The translations under genes and the position numbers were made by a program. The notes under the pieces were generated by a model that had not been told where the DNA came from, did no database searches, and was given only the letters and a program-made list of their open reading frames with translations. 15,851 nt of DNA, taken from NCBI GenBank assembly GCA_902791085.1, contig CADAUN010000012.1, positions 1 through 15,851 on the forward strand, written 5' to 3'. Every line of letters starts with the position of its first letter. Within the stretch, counting starts at the first letter, position 1. Shown here piece after piece: positions 1 through 8,855 of this stretch. Origin of the DNA: an uncultured Erysipelotrichaceae bacterium (GTDB taxonomy: Bacteria; Bacillota_I; Bacilli_A; RFN20; CAG-826).

Positions 1-422
1 GTTCCGTCCATGTCGACAAAAGAAATCACATAGGTATTGATATCAACCGAGATCGACAAGGTAGCATCTGCTTTTAACGCGCTCGTTTGATAAATGCCAT
101 CCCCATTTGGCGTTAACTCCGTCGTCCCTTCTTTGACGGAAAGATTAGTCTTTTTGGTATAGGCTTCTGCCATCGTCAAATGGAAACGGAACGAGGTTCC
201 TTCTTTGATCTTAGTTGCATCCAGTCCAGTTTCGGGAACCAAAGTATATTTCGTTGGATCCTGATTCCAAGTGACGGCAAATGTTTTCGCTGCGCTTTGT
301 GATGTCGTAGAACTTTCGCTCGTAGGAGTTTTCGAACTCGTCGTGTCTCCTCCCTTGTCGCAAGCACTTAATAGCATCGCGCTTCCTAGTAGCAGCAACA
401 ATGATGTTGATTTTTTGTTCAT
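1..422 (-). CDS. Surface lipoprotein, N-terminal 140 codons (cut by left edge)
   Basis: An open frame starts at ATG 422 and runs off the left edge. The start is set by an AGGAGG ribosome binding site 8 nt upstream (plus-strand complement cctcct, about 433-438). Residues 1-21 form a lipoprotein signal peptide: two Lys, a Leu-rich core, then the lipobox LSAC with Cys21 as the lipidated residue. A Ser/Thr-rich linker (about 25-46) follows, typical of a spacer that lifts a domain off the membrane. From about residue 48 the protein is beta-strand-like and ends at the edge with YVISFVDMDG, which recalls repeated beta-modules of Gram-positive surface proteins; this likeness is weak. It is the last visible gene of the sugar operon, 60 nt after its upstream neighbour, with a perfect palindrome in that gap. 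A glycan-binding or adhesive role is inferred from context only. The C-terminal part is not visible. Confidence 0.8.
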   Translation of the reverse strand, partial: MNKKSTSLLLLLGSAMLLSACDKGGDTTSSKTPTSESSTTSQSAAKTFAVTWNQDPTKYTLVPETGLDATKIKEGTSFRFHLTMAEAYTKKTNLSVKEGTTELTPNGDGIYQTSALKADATLSISVDINTYVISFVDMDG

Positions 423-457
423 GTTTGATTTACCTCCTCTGCATGAAGCATATGTTT

Positions 458-476
458 GCTTTCTTTGAAAGAAAGC
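458..476. repeat. Perfect 9-bp inverted repeat between two lipoprotein genes
   Basis: The sequence GCTTTCTTT-G-AAAGAAAGC has two 9-nt arms around a single central base. In RNA it would fold as a 7-bp stem with a 5-nt loop. It lies in the 60-nt gap between the 948-residue lipoprotein gene and the next lipoprotein gene. Neither strand has a T-run immediately after it, so it does not look like a standard intrinsic terminator. It could be an mRNA processing or stabilising hairpin, or a protein-binding operator. Confidence 0.6.
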
Positions 477-482
477 GAATGA

Positions 483-3329
483 TCAGGAATTCTTCACCCA
501 AGAAATCAAAGAAATGTAAACGGTGGTATCCAACAATTTCCAAGGCTCGTAGTTATAGATATCGAATTGGAAGCAACTTTGGTTGTTATAGCCGACGCGG
601 CCGAAGCAAAGATCATAGAAATCATCCACCGATTCGTTGTAGGTTGCTGATCCTAAGGCGTACATCGACGCTTTTTCGTTATGAAGCATCTCTCGTTTGA
701 TGGTCAAATCCGTCCAGGTATTCGCCGGCAATCCGCCATCGCGATAGGAGATTTCGGAACTCGTGCTATAAATCCCAACTCTTGAAGCGTTTTCGGCTTC
801 GAAATAAATCCGCACTTTGATCTCATCCCACTCAAATTTCTTATTTCCAATATCAAAGCGAAGACTCGACTGCGCTTGGTTGGCTTTTAAAACACCGTAT
901 TCCGTTACGCCATCTTTGCCAGTGAATTTCTCCATCCAAGTGCTGCGTCCATTATGGTAATCGAACGTAACGTGCTCGCCTTTGGCTGGATACCAGACTT
1001 CTTTCGGCTCTTCGGTATAGACGTCGTCGCTAGAGAAGGAATAAATAGCATTCGTCAAATCTTCGACGATGAAGGAAGCATTAAAGTCAGGGCAGCCATC
1101 CACTTTGACAATGGCTTTATATTCGCCTTTCGAAGGGAAGGTGATGCGGCCGTCTTTCGGTTGAATCTCATTCCAATCTGATCCATTTTTCTGGAAGAAG
1201 GAAATCGAAGAAATCTCTTTCTCGCTGCTTAAGATGCCATCGGATACCACAGCAACAGTCGGCAAGGCAATGGAAGATTCGGTAGAAAGGTCATAAGACG
1301 CTTTTAATCCTTTGACCGATTCCACATAATCGCCTTCGTGATAAACACCCCACTCGATAGAATCAATGTAATAAGTGACGGGTTTTTTATTGTTAATCAA
1401 ATCGATATCAGATAGATAGAAGAGAATGTTTTTCCCATTCACATATTGATTCACGAATTCAGAGTAGGTGCCTGACCGCGAAAGCTGTTTGTCATAAGAC
1501 AAGAAAGAACGATACGAAAGCCCTTTTACCGTCAAATCAAAGTCCACCCACTGATTCGGTTTGAACTTGCCTAAATTGCTGTTCCAAGAATAGACAAGGA
1601 CATCGGAAGAGGAGGTTTCGCAAGCCACATACATACGGAAACGTATATAGTCGAATTTCCCTTGAATTGCTGCATCAATGGTCGTTTTCGGGAATTGCAT
1701 CTGCAAGAAGCCGCTTCCATATTCAACGGCATCTTGGAGTTTCACCGACATCACGCCCTTCGCACCATTAAAGTCTTCTACATAGCCAACTTCGCCATTC
1801 GTACCGCCGATTTGTTCCGCGGCATCGTAAGTGGCAATGATGTGCTGGTCGAGTTCATCACTTGCCGTGAAGGTAAAGACACGATCGGCATAATTTCCAC
1901 TTTCATCGCGTACCCCTACCACCAATTGGTAAGTTCCCTCGTCGCCGATTTGGACTTTGCCATTGCTAATAGAGATTTCTTGCCTTGTTCCCGAATTCAC
2001 GTAATAGAAATGAAGGTTTTCATAGGTAGAAGTAGAATCCATATTATCTTCTACAACAATGGTCGGGATCGTCATCATGGTGTGGGATTGAACGCGCCAC
2101 GTCGCGCCTTCTAATCTCACTTTAGGCGCTTCGGTGTCTTTTTCTCCCTCTTCCCAGGTAATCGCGTCAAGATAAATTTTGACGTCCGTATTATCCGATG
2201 CGCTATTGATGGCGAAGGCTAGGCGCGGGGTATCCCCTGTAATTGCTTTGGCAAACGCCAAGTAACGGGACTCGCCATCGTCCGAAGAAGTCATATTGGG
2301 GAACATTCTGCTGTTTTCGGGCACGAGATAGGCTTTTCGCGTGATTTTGAAATCAACCCACTTCCCCGTTTCAATCTCGCCAAAGAGATAAGAACCGTTG
2401 GACACTTTAACGGTAGATTCGTTTCCGGCGCTCACATACATCGACAAAGTAAATGAGTTCCAGTGACAATCCATCATTTCGGCGACGGTTTTGTTAAGAC
2501 CGAGTTGAACAAAAGAGGAATGATAATAATATTCTTTGTAATTCGGGCGGATTTCGGCCACTCCGGTTTTTCCTTTATAACTTTCTAGCCATCTAGCCGT
2601 TGTTTGAGAGGTGTAATGATCAATATTTTTGATGACTTCCATGTGGCGTTCGTTGTCGAAATTCTCCCAGACTCCTGGCGCCATTTTTTCCGTGATGATC
2701 AAATCTTTCTTTGCCTCACCAACGTTTCCATGAGAATCGGTTGCTGTCGCATGAAAAACATATTCTCCTGGGGTCACAAACGTCATCGTCCGTTTTTCTC
2801 TGTTGATGGTCACCGAATCCGCGACCTTGCCAGTGCTTTTGTCTAACACTTCGTAAGTGGCAGCAAGGTTCTCACCTGAATTATCTTTGACACGCATCGT
2901 TGGCAAAGCAAAGGTGCCAATCTCTCGTTCAGAACGGAGCCCTAAAATCTGAATGCTAGGCCCCGTCGAATCCTTTACCGACAAAGTCACTTTTCGTTCG
3001 CGATATTCTTCCCCCTCGTAGACGCGATAAAAAACGGTATATCCATTCATATCGGTCACGGTAAAGGAACCATTTGTTATCGGAACGTCATTTCCTTGGG
3101 AATCTTGTGCCGTGATAAACAAATTATCATTTAAAGTATAAGTCTTTCCTTCTTTCGTTTTGACTTCCGTCAAATCGGGTTTATAACGTTCCCCCGCTTC
3201 GATGGTCGCGTTTTGATCAACGAAATTTTCTAACGTTCCCCAAGTTGTCTTTTGATCGCCTCCGCCTGCGCAAGAAGAAATCAACAAAGCCAAACCCAAG
3301 AAGAAGAATGGAGTTTTCGTGCGTTTCAT
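483..3329 (-). CDS. Large multidomain surface lipoprotein with three carbohydrate-binding-like modules
   Basis: This 948-residue protein begins with a lipoprotein signal peptide ending in lipobox LISSC (Cys20), so it should be anchored outside the membrane. After an N-terminal domain (about 25-120) the protein alternates Ig-like beta domains (about 120-213, 397-485, 667-752) with three longer modules (about 218-395, 495-662, 760-947). The three modules look homologous. Each has an early W/Y-aromatic-E-x-(Y/F)-x-G-x-x-GV motif, a middle W-(V/T)-D-(F/L) motif, and an end of the type Y-I/L-D-x-I-x-W (W392, W660; the last copy ends YISLISW at W945). This closing strand is typical of jelly-roll carbohydrate-binding modules. 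No catalytic domain is evident. The start follows GAGGAGGA 7 nt upstream, and the gene sits 12 nt after the 409-residue lipoprotein gene. Its likely job is holding glycan at the cell surface for the neighbouring glycosidase and transporter. Other uses, such as adhesion, cannot be excluded. Confidence 0.85.
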   Translation of the reverse strand: MKRTKTPFFFLGLALLISSCAGGGDQKTTWGTLENFVDQNATIEAGERYKPDLTEVKTKEGKTYTLNDNLFITAQDSQGNDVPITNGSFTVTDMNGYTVFYRVYEGEEYRERKVTLSVKDSTGPSIQILGLRSEREIGTFALPTMRVKDNSGENLAATYEVLDKSTGKVADSVTINREKRTMTFVTPGEYVFHATATDSHGNVGEAKKDLIITEKMAPGVWENFDNERHMEVIKNIDHYTSQTTARWLESYKGKTGVAEIRPNYKEYYYHSSFVQLGLNKTVAEMMDCHWNSFTLSMYVSAGNESTVKVSNGSYLFGEIETGKWVDFKITRKAYLVPENSRMFPNMTSSDDGESRYLAFAKAITGDTPRLAFAINSASDNTDVKIYLDAITWEEGEKDTEAPKVRLEGATWRVQSHTMMTIPTIVVEDNMDSTSTYENLHFYYVNSGTRQEISISNGKVQIGDEGTYQLVVGVRDESGNYADRVFTFTASDELDQHIIATYDAAEQIGGTNGEVGYVEDFNGAKGVMSVKLQDAVEYGSGFLQMQFPKTTIDAAIQGKFDYIRFRMYVACETSSSDVLVYSWNSNLGKFKPNQWVDFDLTVKGLSYRSFLSYDKQLSRSGTYSEFVNQYVNGKNILFYLSDIDLINNKKPVTYYIDSIEWGVYHEGDYVESVKGLKASYDLSTESSIALPTVAVVSDGILSSEKEISSISFFQKNGSDWNEIQPKDGRITFPSKGEYKAIVKVDGCPDFNASFIVEDLTNAIYSFSSDDVYTEEPKEVWYPAKGEHVTFDYHNGRSTWMEKFTGKDGVTEYGVLKANQAQSSLRFDIGNKKFEWDEIKVRIYFEAENASRVGIYSTSSEISYRDGGLPANTWTDLTIKREMLHNEKASMYALGSATYNESVDDFYDLCFGRVGYNNQSCFQFDIYNYEPWKLLDTTVYISLISWVKNS

Positions 3330-3341
3330 TCTCGTTCCTCC

Positions 3342-4571
3342 TCAATATTCAATGCTCCCTGGACGGGTTTCACTCGCCCAAGAGAAATAAAGGTTGTCGA
3401 TATAGAAGGGATAGTCTTCGTTTTCGGTGTATTCGGGATAAACGAAGCGAAGTTTTCCTCCTTCCGCAAAATTTTCAAATTTCGTTAAGGCAGGTTCCAT
3501 CGATAAGGAGAATTTCATCCACTCCTTCGGCTTTAATTGCAAGGAACTATAAACGGTTTGCTCCGCATACAAGAAATCGAATTCCATCCATTTCATGGAA
3601 TTGGTTCCGTTATAAATCCAAAAATTCAACACCAATTGCTTGGCCAATGTCGCATCGACTTGATGCAAAATGGAAGCTTCTGTCACCAAGGAAGAGAAGA
3701 TGATCGATGACCAGTAACCATTGTTCTTAGGGCTTGGATGGCAGGTCCAGCTATAGATGTAATCGCCACTTGGCGCCTCGAGTCCAACGGAAGTTGCTTT
3801 CACAATACCGCCATCAGGTTTGGCGTCGGCAGGCCCTGCCACATCCACCGCCATTTCTTGCAACGGATCTTCGAAGTTCATGAATTCCATTGGATCTAGA
3901 CGAAGTCCTTCGCCTTTTGGCGGAGCCACGATGTAACGTTCGATTTTGATATTATCGAGATAAATATGAGGTGCTTCTTCTTCGTTTCGCGTTCCGCTAT
4001 TGCCAAACTGAACGTAGAATCCATCAATTTTCGTCACATCAAATAAAAATCCTAACGAGGTTTGATCGACTTGATATTTGATGGTCGACCATGTTTTCGG
4101 AGCCAAGGTTTGCCACTCCGTTTTGGTCAAAGTGTTGGTATAAGCAGTAGGAATCGACGGGGCAAGTCCGACCGCAACATTGATTTCTTTCTCTTCTGCG
4201 TTATAAAAATCAAAAACCAATTCTTTGGTGGAAGAATAATCGCGATAATCGAATTGATATTTCTCGGAATAATTGGGGAACAAAAAGGTAGCGGGTTCTT
4301 TTTTCGCATAGCTGCCTAGTGGTCGGAAAAGACACGATTTTCCCGTCCCATCTCGACTATATTCCGGATTTTCATTTTGATAAATGGCTCCAGATGCAGG
4401 GCCGACCCGAATGAATGAGAAATCAGAGTCCCAGTCGACAAAATCGGAATAAATGGTTTCTGGCGCATCCGAAGGGTTCACGCTGGAAGAAATCTCTCCT
4501 CCCTTGTCGCACCCGCCCAATAACAAGGCCATGACGCCGACAAGAGAACCAAGGCGAATTGTTTGTTTCAT
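3342..4571 (-). CDS. Surface lipoprotein with two carbohydrate-binding-like beta-sandwich modules
   Basis: This 409-residue protein has a signal peptide with lipobox LGGC (Cys21), followed by a short Ser/Pro/Asp linker. Two modules of about 170 residues follow (about 43-210 and 228-398). They close with the matching strands IYLDNIKIE (D206) and FYIDNLYFSW (D392), the same kind of closing strand seen in the 948-residue neighbour. That points to a shared jelly-roll fold of the carbohydrate-binding type. No catalytic residues are recognisable. The ATG at 4571 follows AAGGAG with good spacing, and the gene starts 12 nt after the glycosidase gene ends, so the two are co-transcribed. I infer that it captures the glycan processed by the adjacent secreted enzyme. 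It is anchored and has no transmembrane segment beyond the signal peptide. The family name is uncertain. Confidence 0.82.
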   Translation of the reverse strand: MKQTIRLGSLVGVMALLLGGCDKGGEISSSVNPSDAPETIYSDFVDWDSDFSFIRVGPASGAIYQNENPEYSRDGTGKSCLFRPLGSYAKKEPATFLFPNYSEKYQFDYRDYSSTKELVFDFYNAEEKEINVAVGLAPSIPTAYTNTLTKTEWQTLAPKTWSTIKYQVDQTSLGFLFDVTKIDGFYVQFGNSGTRNEEEAPHIYLDNIKIERYIVAPPKGEGLRLDPMEFMNFEDPLQEMAVDVAGPADAKPDGGIVKATSVGLEAPSGDYIYSWTCHPSPKNNGYWSSIIFSSLVTEASILHQVDATLAKQLVLNFWIYNGTNSMKWMEFDFLYAEQTVYSSLQLKPKEWMKFSLSMEPALTKFENFAEGGKLRFVYPEYTENEDYPFYIDNLYFSWASETRPGSIEY

Positions 4572-4583
4572 CGTTTTTTCTCC

Positions 4584-7109
4584 TTATCCTTGATATAGGG
4601 TTGTGCCCATGAAATAAAGATCGCTACGAGCGGGCAAAGCCACTCCGCTTGGAACATCAGCGAAACGGAAATCGATTTTCTCGACCGCTCCAAGATCTGC
4701 CCAATCTAATCCAGCGATGTTATTCCAAGAGACCAAATTCTCTCCCTTCTTTAACGTCAAAGAGACTTCTTGCGATAAGGCAATCTTGTTTTTGTATTTC
4801 ACTAACATTAACAAGGGCAACGTCTCTTTCTCTCCGCCATCGAAATAGAACTTAAAGACCGCTTTCACGACTTTGTCATTGAATTCCGATAGATAAGAAG
4901 GTTTCCAAGTTACTTTCTGGAAGCGTTTTACTTCATCGCTACCAACGGCTCGTAAGGACAATTGAACAGCATTCTCCCCATCTTTTTGAGTGAACGAAGC
5001 ACCCGTCAAATCAGCGCCAGAGAATTCGGCAGGGCTTTGACTATTGACGTCATGAACCACGACTCTACCTGGCAATCTTCTCTTTAAGGAGTAAGTCTTT
5101 CCTTCGGCATTTGTCGCTTTGAACGTGGCGACTTCTGCCGAGGAAGACGTCATATCAACTCCATAATGGTAGAGCGTTCCTCCGGAAGTGGATTCTTCGG
5201 AGATTTTGTTTGCTCCTTCTACCGTTAAAGTAACACCAGAAGGAACATAAACACCATAATCCAAATGTCCTTTGCTATCGTCGCTATAACTCGGGAAGAC
5301 AACGCCACTATCGCTAAATTCAGATAAATCAAGCAATTCCGCTCTCGCGCCAACAAAGTCATCGACCGTTCCTCCAAGTTGCATGCCATTTACCATCTTG
5401 GAGATCATGGAAGTGAAACTGGAGGAAGCATCAAAAGACATCCCGATTGTTTGAGCGACTTTTCGATATTCTTTTTGGATGGACTCCATTAATTCGTATT
5501 CTTCTAAGCCGTCGCGAATGGAAGTCAAGCGAATCGTTGGTAATGGTCCATCGACCCCCATCGTTTTGCCAGGACGGAAAAGATATCCTTCGCCGGGATA
5601 GATATCGAATAAAGCTGCCGTGCTGTAATAGTCATCAAGATAACGATAATAATGGGGGCCACCACCGATACTTTGATAAGCAGCATAAGATTCCGTAGCC
5701 CAATAAAGGTTTCCACGTACCCCATAAAGATTCTGTAACCATCCTACTAATCTTGGTCCATAGCCTAAATCATCGATGTGATAGGTTGGGAAGGGGGCAG
5801 CCGGAACTAAGCATCCATACCACCATCTTTCATCAGGATTGATTTCTTGATATTTATTGCGCATGGCAACGGTGTCGTAGCTATCAAACAATGGGCAATA
5901 AGTGTCAATCGTCCCGTCGAAATCTTTGGTATAACTTTGCGTCACGACGTTATGAATCTTCGAGGTAGAGGCCACCAAGGCATCGACGAAAGCATCATCG
6001 ACCCCATAAGTGTTTTTTAATTCTCCCCGTAAATCCTCAATCATTTTTCGAATCTTGGACAATGCCTCTTGGTGATAAGAAAGAATGGTGGCGCAATAAG
6101 AAGGCTTCGTTCCGTTGGCTGCTGGTTCATCAATGCAATAAACGCGGCAACGTTCTAACAAATTGACTTTTTCGCGGCAAGAAACTTGAACAATTGGCTT
6201 CAAATAACGTTGGAACCCTTCGGAATAGGATACGGCCGAAGCCAAGGAAACCGGAATCGTAAAATTGGTAAAACGATCCGCTCCAGGCCCAAACACCGTT
6301 TCATCGCTGCCATAGTGATACATTTCCACCACTTTCTCTGCATAATAAGCGGCATCTTCGTCCGTGCCGGCGGTATCGGTAACTAAACTCGTGGGACAGA
6401 CCCGATATTTCATTAACGCTTTATGATAGAGGTCTTGCATCCGTTGTGAGCCGTTATATTCACCGATACAGTGCGTCCAGGTATCGGAGAACATACTTAA
6501 GGTAGAGACGTCAGGATTCACAACGATGTTTCGCACGCGAAGAGTAACAGGAACTTCGATTTCTTTGTTGCCAAGTAAAATCAAGAAAGTGCCACGATAT
6601 GTCCCTTCTTTTTGGTTAAATGGAATATTGAAGTCAAAATATAGACTTAATCGTTGTCCTTTGGCGATGGTATTCACGCCTTTTTTCATGGCCGCTTCAT
6701 AAGGAAGCATGGCGTCAGGATAATAACCAGAAGAAAAATTACGAACCCTACCATTAAAAAGAGCAGGCACATTCACGTACATTGCTTGATATAAATCGAT
6801 GTGGCTTGCTGCATAAACCTCATCGCCACCATCACGTTTGAGATCTTGTAACGTCACTCGGTATGAAGCATTATCTTCCGGCTCCAACACGATTTGAGCC
6901 GCTTCTGCTTCATCTTTGGCAGCATCGACATTAATTTCGCCTGTCCCGTGAACGTATTTTCTTCCAGAACGGAGGACTTTTTCTACAAAGGGTGCACTCC
7001 AAAGTTCTTGGCTATCCGCCGCTTTCACCCGCAAAGCAGGTTTTGAAGCATAAGACAGAGCCAGTAAGAATCCGCCCGATAAGAGCAATAGATGAATTCC
7101 CTTTTTCAT
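4584..7109 (-). CDS. Secreted GH123-like glycoside hydrolase (DUF4091 family)
   Basis: This 841-residue protein has a cleavable signal peptide (hydrophobic core about 5-21, likely signal peptidase I site near VKA-A, residue 30) and no lipobox, so it is exported free or held by other surface proteins. The central region carries YCIDEP with adjacent acidic residues D327-E328. In GH123 beta-N-acetylgalactosaminidases an Asp-Glu pair performs substrate-assisted catalysis, and the position is comparable. Further on, an aromatic-rich block and R527-LTSIRDGLEEYE match the conserved end of the DUF4091/GH123 C-terminal domain. About 240 further residues are beta-rich and look like accessory domains, which makes the protein longer than characterised GH123 enzymes. 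Its place right after the sugar-binding protein gene suggests it frees the transported sugar outside the cell. DUF4091 proteins have mixed or unknown activities, so GalNAc specificity is not established. The start follows AAGGAGGA. Confidence 0.8.
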   Translation of the reverse strand: MKKGIHLLLLSGGFLLALSYASKPALRVKAADSQELWSAPFVEKVLRSGRKYVHGTGEINVDAAKDEAEAAQIVLEPEDNASYRVTLQDLKRDGGDEVYAASHIDLYQAMYVNVPALFNGRVRNFSSGYYPDAMLPYEAAMKKGVNTIAKGQRLSLYFDFNIPFNQKEGTYRGTFLILLGNKEIEVPVTLRVRNIVVNPDVSTLSMFSDTWTHCIGEYNGSQRMQDLYHKALMKYRVCPTSLVTDTAGTDEDAAYYAEKVVEMYHYGSDETVFGPGADRFTNFTIPVSLASAVSYSEGFQRYLKPIVQVSCREKVNLLERCRVYCIDEPAANGTKPSYCATILSYHQEALSKIRKMIEDLRGELKNTYGVDDAFVDALVASTSKIHNVVTQSYTKDFDGTIDTYCPLFDSYDTVAMRNKYQEINPDERWWYGCLVPAAPFPTYHIDDLGYGPRLVGWLQNLYGVRGNLYWATESYAAYQSIGGGPHYYRYLDDYYSTAALFDIYPGEGYLFRPGKTMGVDGPLPTIRLTSIRDGLEEYELMESIQKEYRKVAQTIGMSFDASSSFTSMISKMVNGMQLGGTVDDFVGARAELLDLSEFSDSGVVFPSYSDDSKGHLDYGVYVPSGVTLTVEGANKISEESTSGGTLYHYGVDMTSSSAEVATFKATNAEGKTYSLKRRLPGRVVVHDVNSQSPAEFSGADLTGASFTQKDGENAVQLSLRAVGSDEVKRFQKVTWKPSYLSEFNDKVVKAVFKFYFDGGEKETLPLLMLVKYKNKIALSQEVSLTLKKGENLVSWNNIAGLDWADLGAVEKIDFRFADVPSGVALPARSDLYFMGTTLYQG

Positions 7110-7137
7110 AAAAAGTCCTCCTTGTTCTGATACGTAA

Positions 7138-8808
7138 TTATTTAATGAATCCGGCGAGTCTTAACGCATTGTTCCATTTCTCGCCGTTGTTGTTGGTCCA
7201 ATAATCGATATCCCGATCGTAAGCGGCTTGAGCCGACCACTCGTTTTTTGGATCCAAAGAACCATTTTGGGCATAGTTGATATCCCAAGCGCCATTTAAA
7301 GCATAGGAAGTCCAAATGCCTAAATTCCCAAATTTCACGAGCGGCATATTCGTGCCAAGCGGCATGCAGGTGGAGTTGTAGATGCTCTTTTCTCGCATGT
7401 CGATCACGCTCTTTTGTAAATCGGAGAAATCATTGAAAATCGCCTTGTCCGACATCTTGTATTTGAATGGCAAGGTCGCGCCACCCGTGGCTTTGGCATA
7501 AATCTCTTGCGCTTTGTCTGTCGCCATAAAACGTAAGAAATCGACCGCTACATCTTTTCCTGCCGCATAAGAAGGAATACAAGAATGGAAGCCAGCGCCT
7601 AAAGATAGAGTGACGCCTCTTGCGTCCATGATGGTTTGATAATCCGCCTCAGTGACGCCATCAATATTGGCCATGCCAAAAGTTTTGCCGTCATCAATCG
7701 CTTGCACGACTTTTCTTAACGTTGCATCGTCAGGAATCGACGGAGTTTTTTGACGAATTGAGGAGATGATCGGTGTCTTCATCATCTTGAAGTGATAAGG
7801 AGATGCCGCTAGATCTTCTTTGTTCTCTTCCGCCAGCCAGTCGCCGTTGCACATAAAGACGCCTTTGCCTTGGAAATAGAATTTCTGAGCAGCTTTGAAG
7901 TCGGTGGCAGCACCACGTGCATAACGAAGCCCGTTCTCTTTCATCGAAAGCTTAATCAACTCATTCATCGCTTCCTTGCGGCCAACTTGTTTAAAGATGT
8001 CAGAACTCTTTTCGACATAGTTTTCGCCATCGAAGCCAATGCCTTGATAATAGTTATAGATGTTGTCGATCCCTTCGTATTGGCCCCACCAAATCTGATA
8101 GAGATAACCCATATAATCGCCGCCAGCCGAATACATATAGGTGTATCCCTCTTTATATTTGTCGTTGCCTTCTTTAATTTTATTGGAGACTTCAATCAAT
8201 TCCTCGCTGGTGCGCGGAGGCACATCGTACCCGAAAGATTTGTAAAGTTCCTCGTTATAAACGATTCCCATCATGCCACTTCCCCACAAGAAGTCATAAG
8301 TTTTGTAAGGAACGTTGCCAGAGAAGGAATTCTCACCAACGCTGTAATAAGCGGTCTGCGCTTTCCAGTCATCGCGGAGTTTATCGTAAACCGTGATATC
8401 CTCTCCTGGTACTTTGGAATGATAAACCACGTCCGTCAAATCGACGCTGCGGGCATTGCCTTGATTGTCTTCGCCCATATAAGGGGTGACGGAATCAGAG
8501 AACACCAAATCAACGGTGTTCACGCCTTCGCCAGCATCCAAACGGGTATTGATGGCGCTACGATCAGCGCTGGTTTCGAAAATCGTTTGCAAATTCGGAT
8601 ATTTTTCTTTGACCCACGCTTCTTCTTTGAAAGCATCCAACAAGTCTTTGGTCCAATCCGACCCAAAGCCTAATTTTGCCGTCCAAACCTCAAGCGTTTG
8701 ATCGGTGTCTGGCACCTTCTTGTTGCAGCCCGTTAAAGAGCTTAAACATGCTGTAAGTAGAGCGCATACAGGGATGAGGCGAGTCGGATTTTTCTTGTTC
8801 TTCATCAT
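7138..8808 (-). CDS. Extracellular sugar-binding lipoprotein of a CUT1 ABC transporter
   Basis: This 556-residue solute-binding protein of the family 1 type has a signal peptide with lipobox LTGC (Cys28), so it is tethered to the outer face of the membrane. Recognisable features are an N-terminal beta-strand start (LEVWTAKLGFG), a hinge-region block around YKTYDFLWGSGMMGIVYNEELY, and the family-typical segment reading FMATDKAQEIYAKATGG. At about 550 residues it is larger than maltose-binding proteins and closer to the long binding proteins paired with LplB/YtcP-type permeases, which often take oligosaccharides. Two ATG codons are adjacent; the AAGGAGGAAAAT stretch places the ribosome at the first or second. 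It lies 47 nt downstream of the second permease gene and 28 nt upstream of the glycosidase gene. Placement after the permeases is as in other CUT1 operons of this kind. The substrate cannot be read from the sequence. Confidence 0.92.
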   Translation of the reverse strand: MMKNKKNPTRLIPVCALLTACLSSLTGCNKKVPDTDQTLEVWTAKLGFGSDWTKDLLDAFKEEAWVKEKYPNLQTIFETSADRSAINTRLDAGEGVNTVDLVFSDSVTPYMGEDNQGNARSVDLTDVVYHSKVPGEDITVYDKLRDDWKAQTAYYSVGENSFSGNVPYKTYDFLWGSGMMGIVYNEELYKSFGYDVPPRTSEELIEVSNKIKEGNDKYKEGYTYMYSAGGDYMGYLYQIWWGQYEGIDNIYNYYQGIGFDGENYVEKSSDIFKQVGRKEAMNELIKLSMKENGLRYARGAATDFKAAQKFYFQGKGVFMCNGDWLAEENKEDLAASPYHFKMMKTPIISSIRQKTPSIPDDATLRKVVQAIDDGKTFGMANIDGVTEADYQTIMDARGVTLSLGAGFHSCIPSYAAGKDVAVDFLRFMATDKAQEIYAKATGGATLPFKYKMSDKAIFNDFSDLQKSVIDMREKSIYNSTCMPLGTNMPLVKFGNLGIWTSYALNGAWDINYAQNGSLDPKNEWSAQAAYDRDIDYWTNNNGEKWNNALRLAGFIK

Positions 8809-8855
8809 ATTTTCCTCCTTGTGTATGGGAACAATTATTAAGAATCAAAATAGAA

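Noticed and set aside
1662..2114. A 150-codon plus-strand frame opposite the 948-residue lipoprotein
   Set aside because: It is antisense to a well-supported gene with lipobox, repeated modules and a strong ribosome binding site, and has no features of its own.
3245..3703. A 152-codon plus-strand frame across the junction of the two larger lipoprotein genes
   Set aside because: The product is Arg/Ser-rich with no domain, it lies antisense to two real genes, and it has no ribosome binding site.
7870..8673. A 267-codon open frame on the plus strand opposite the sugar-binding protein gene
   Set aside because: It lies wholly antisense to a clear coding gene, has no ribosome binding site or recognisable domain, and is best explained as a codon-bias shadow.
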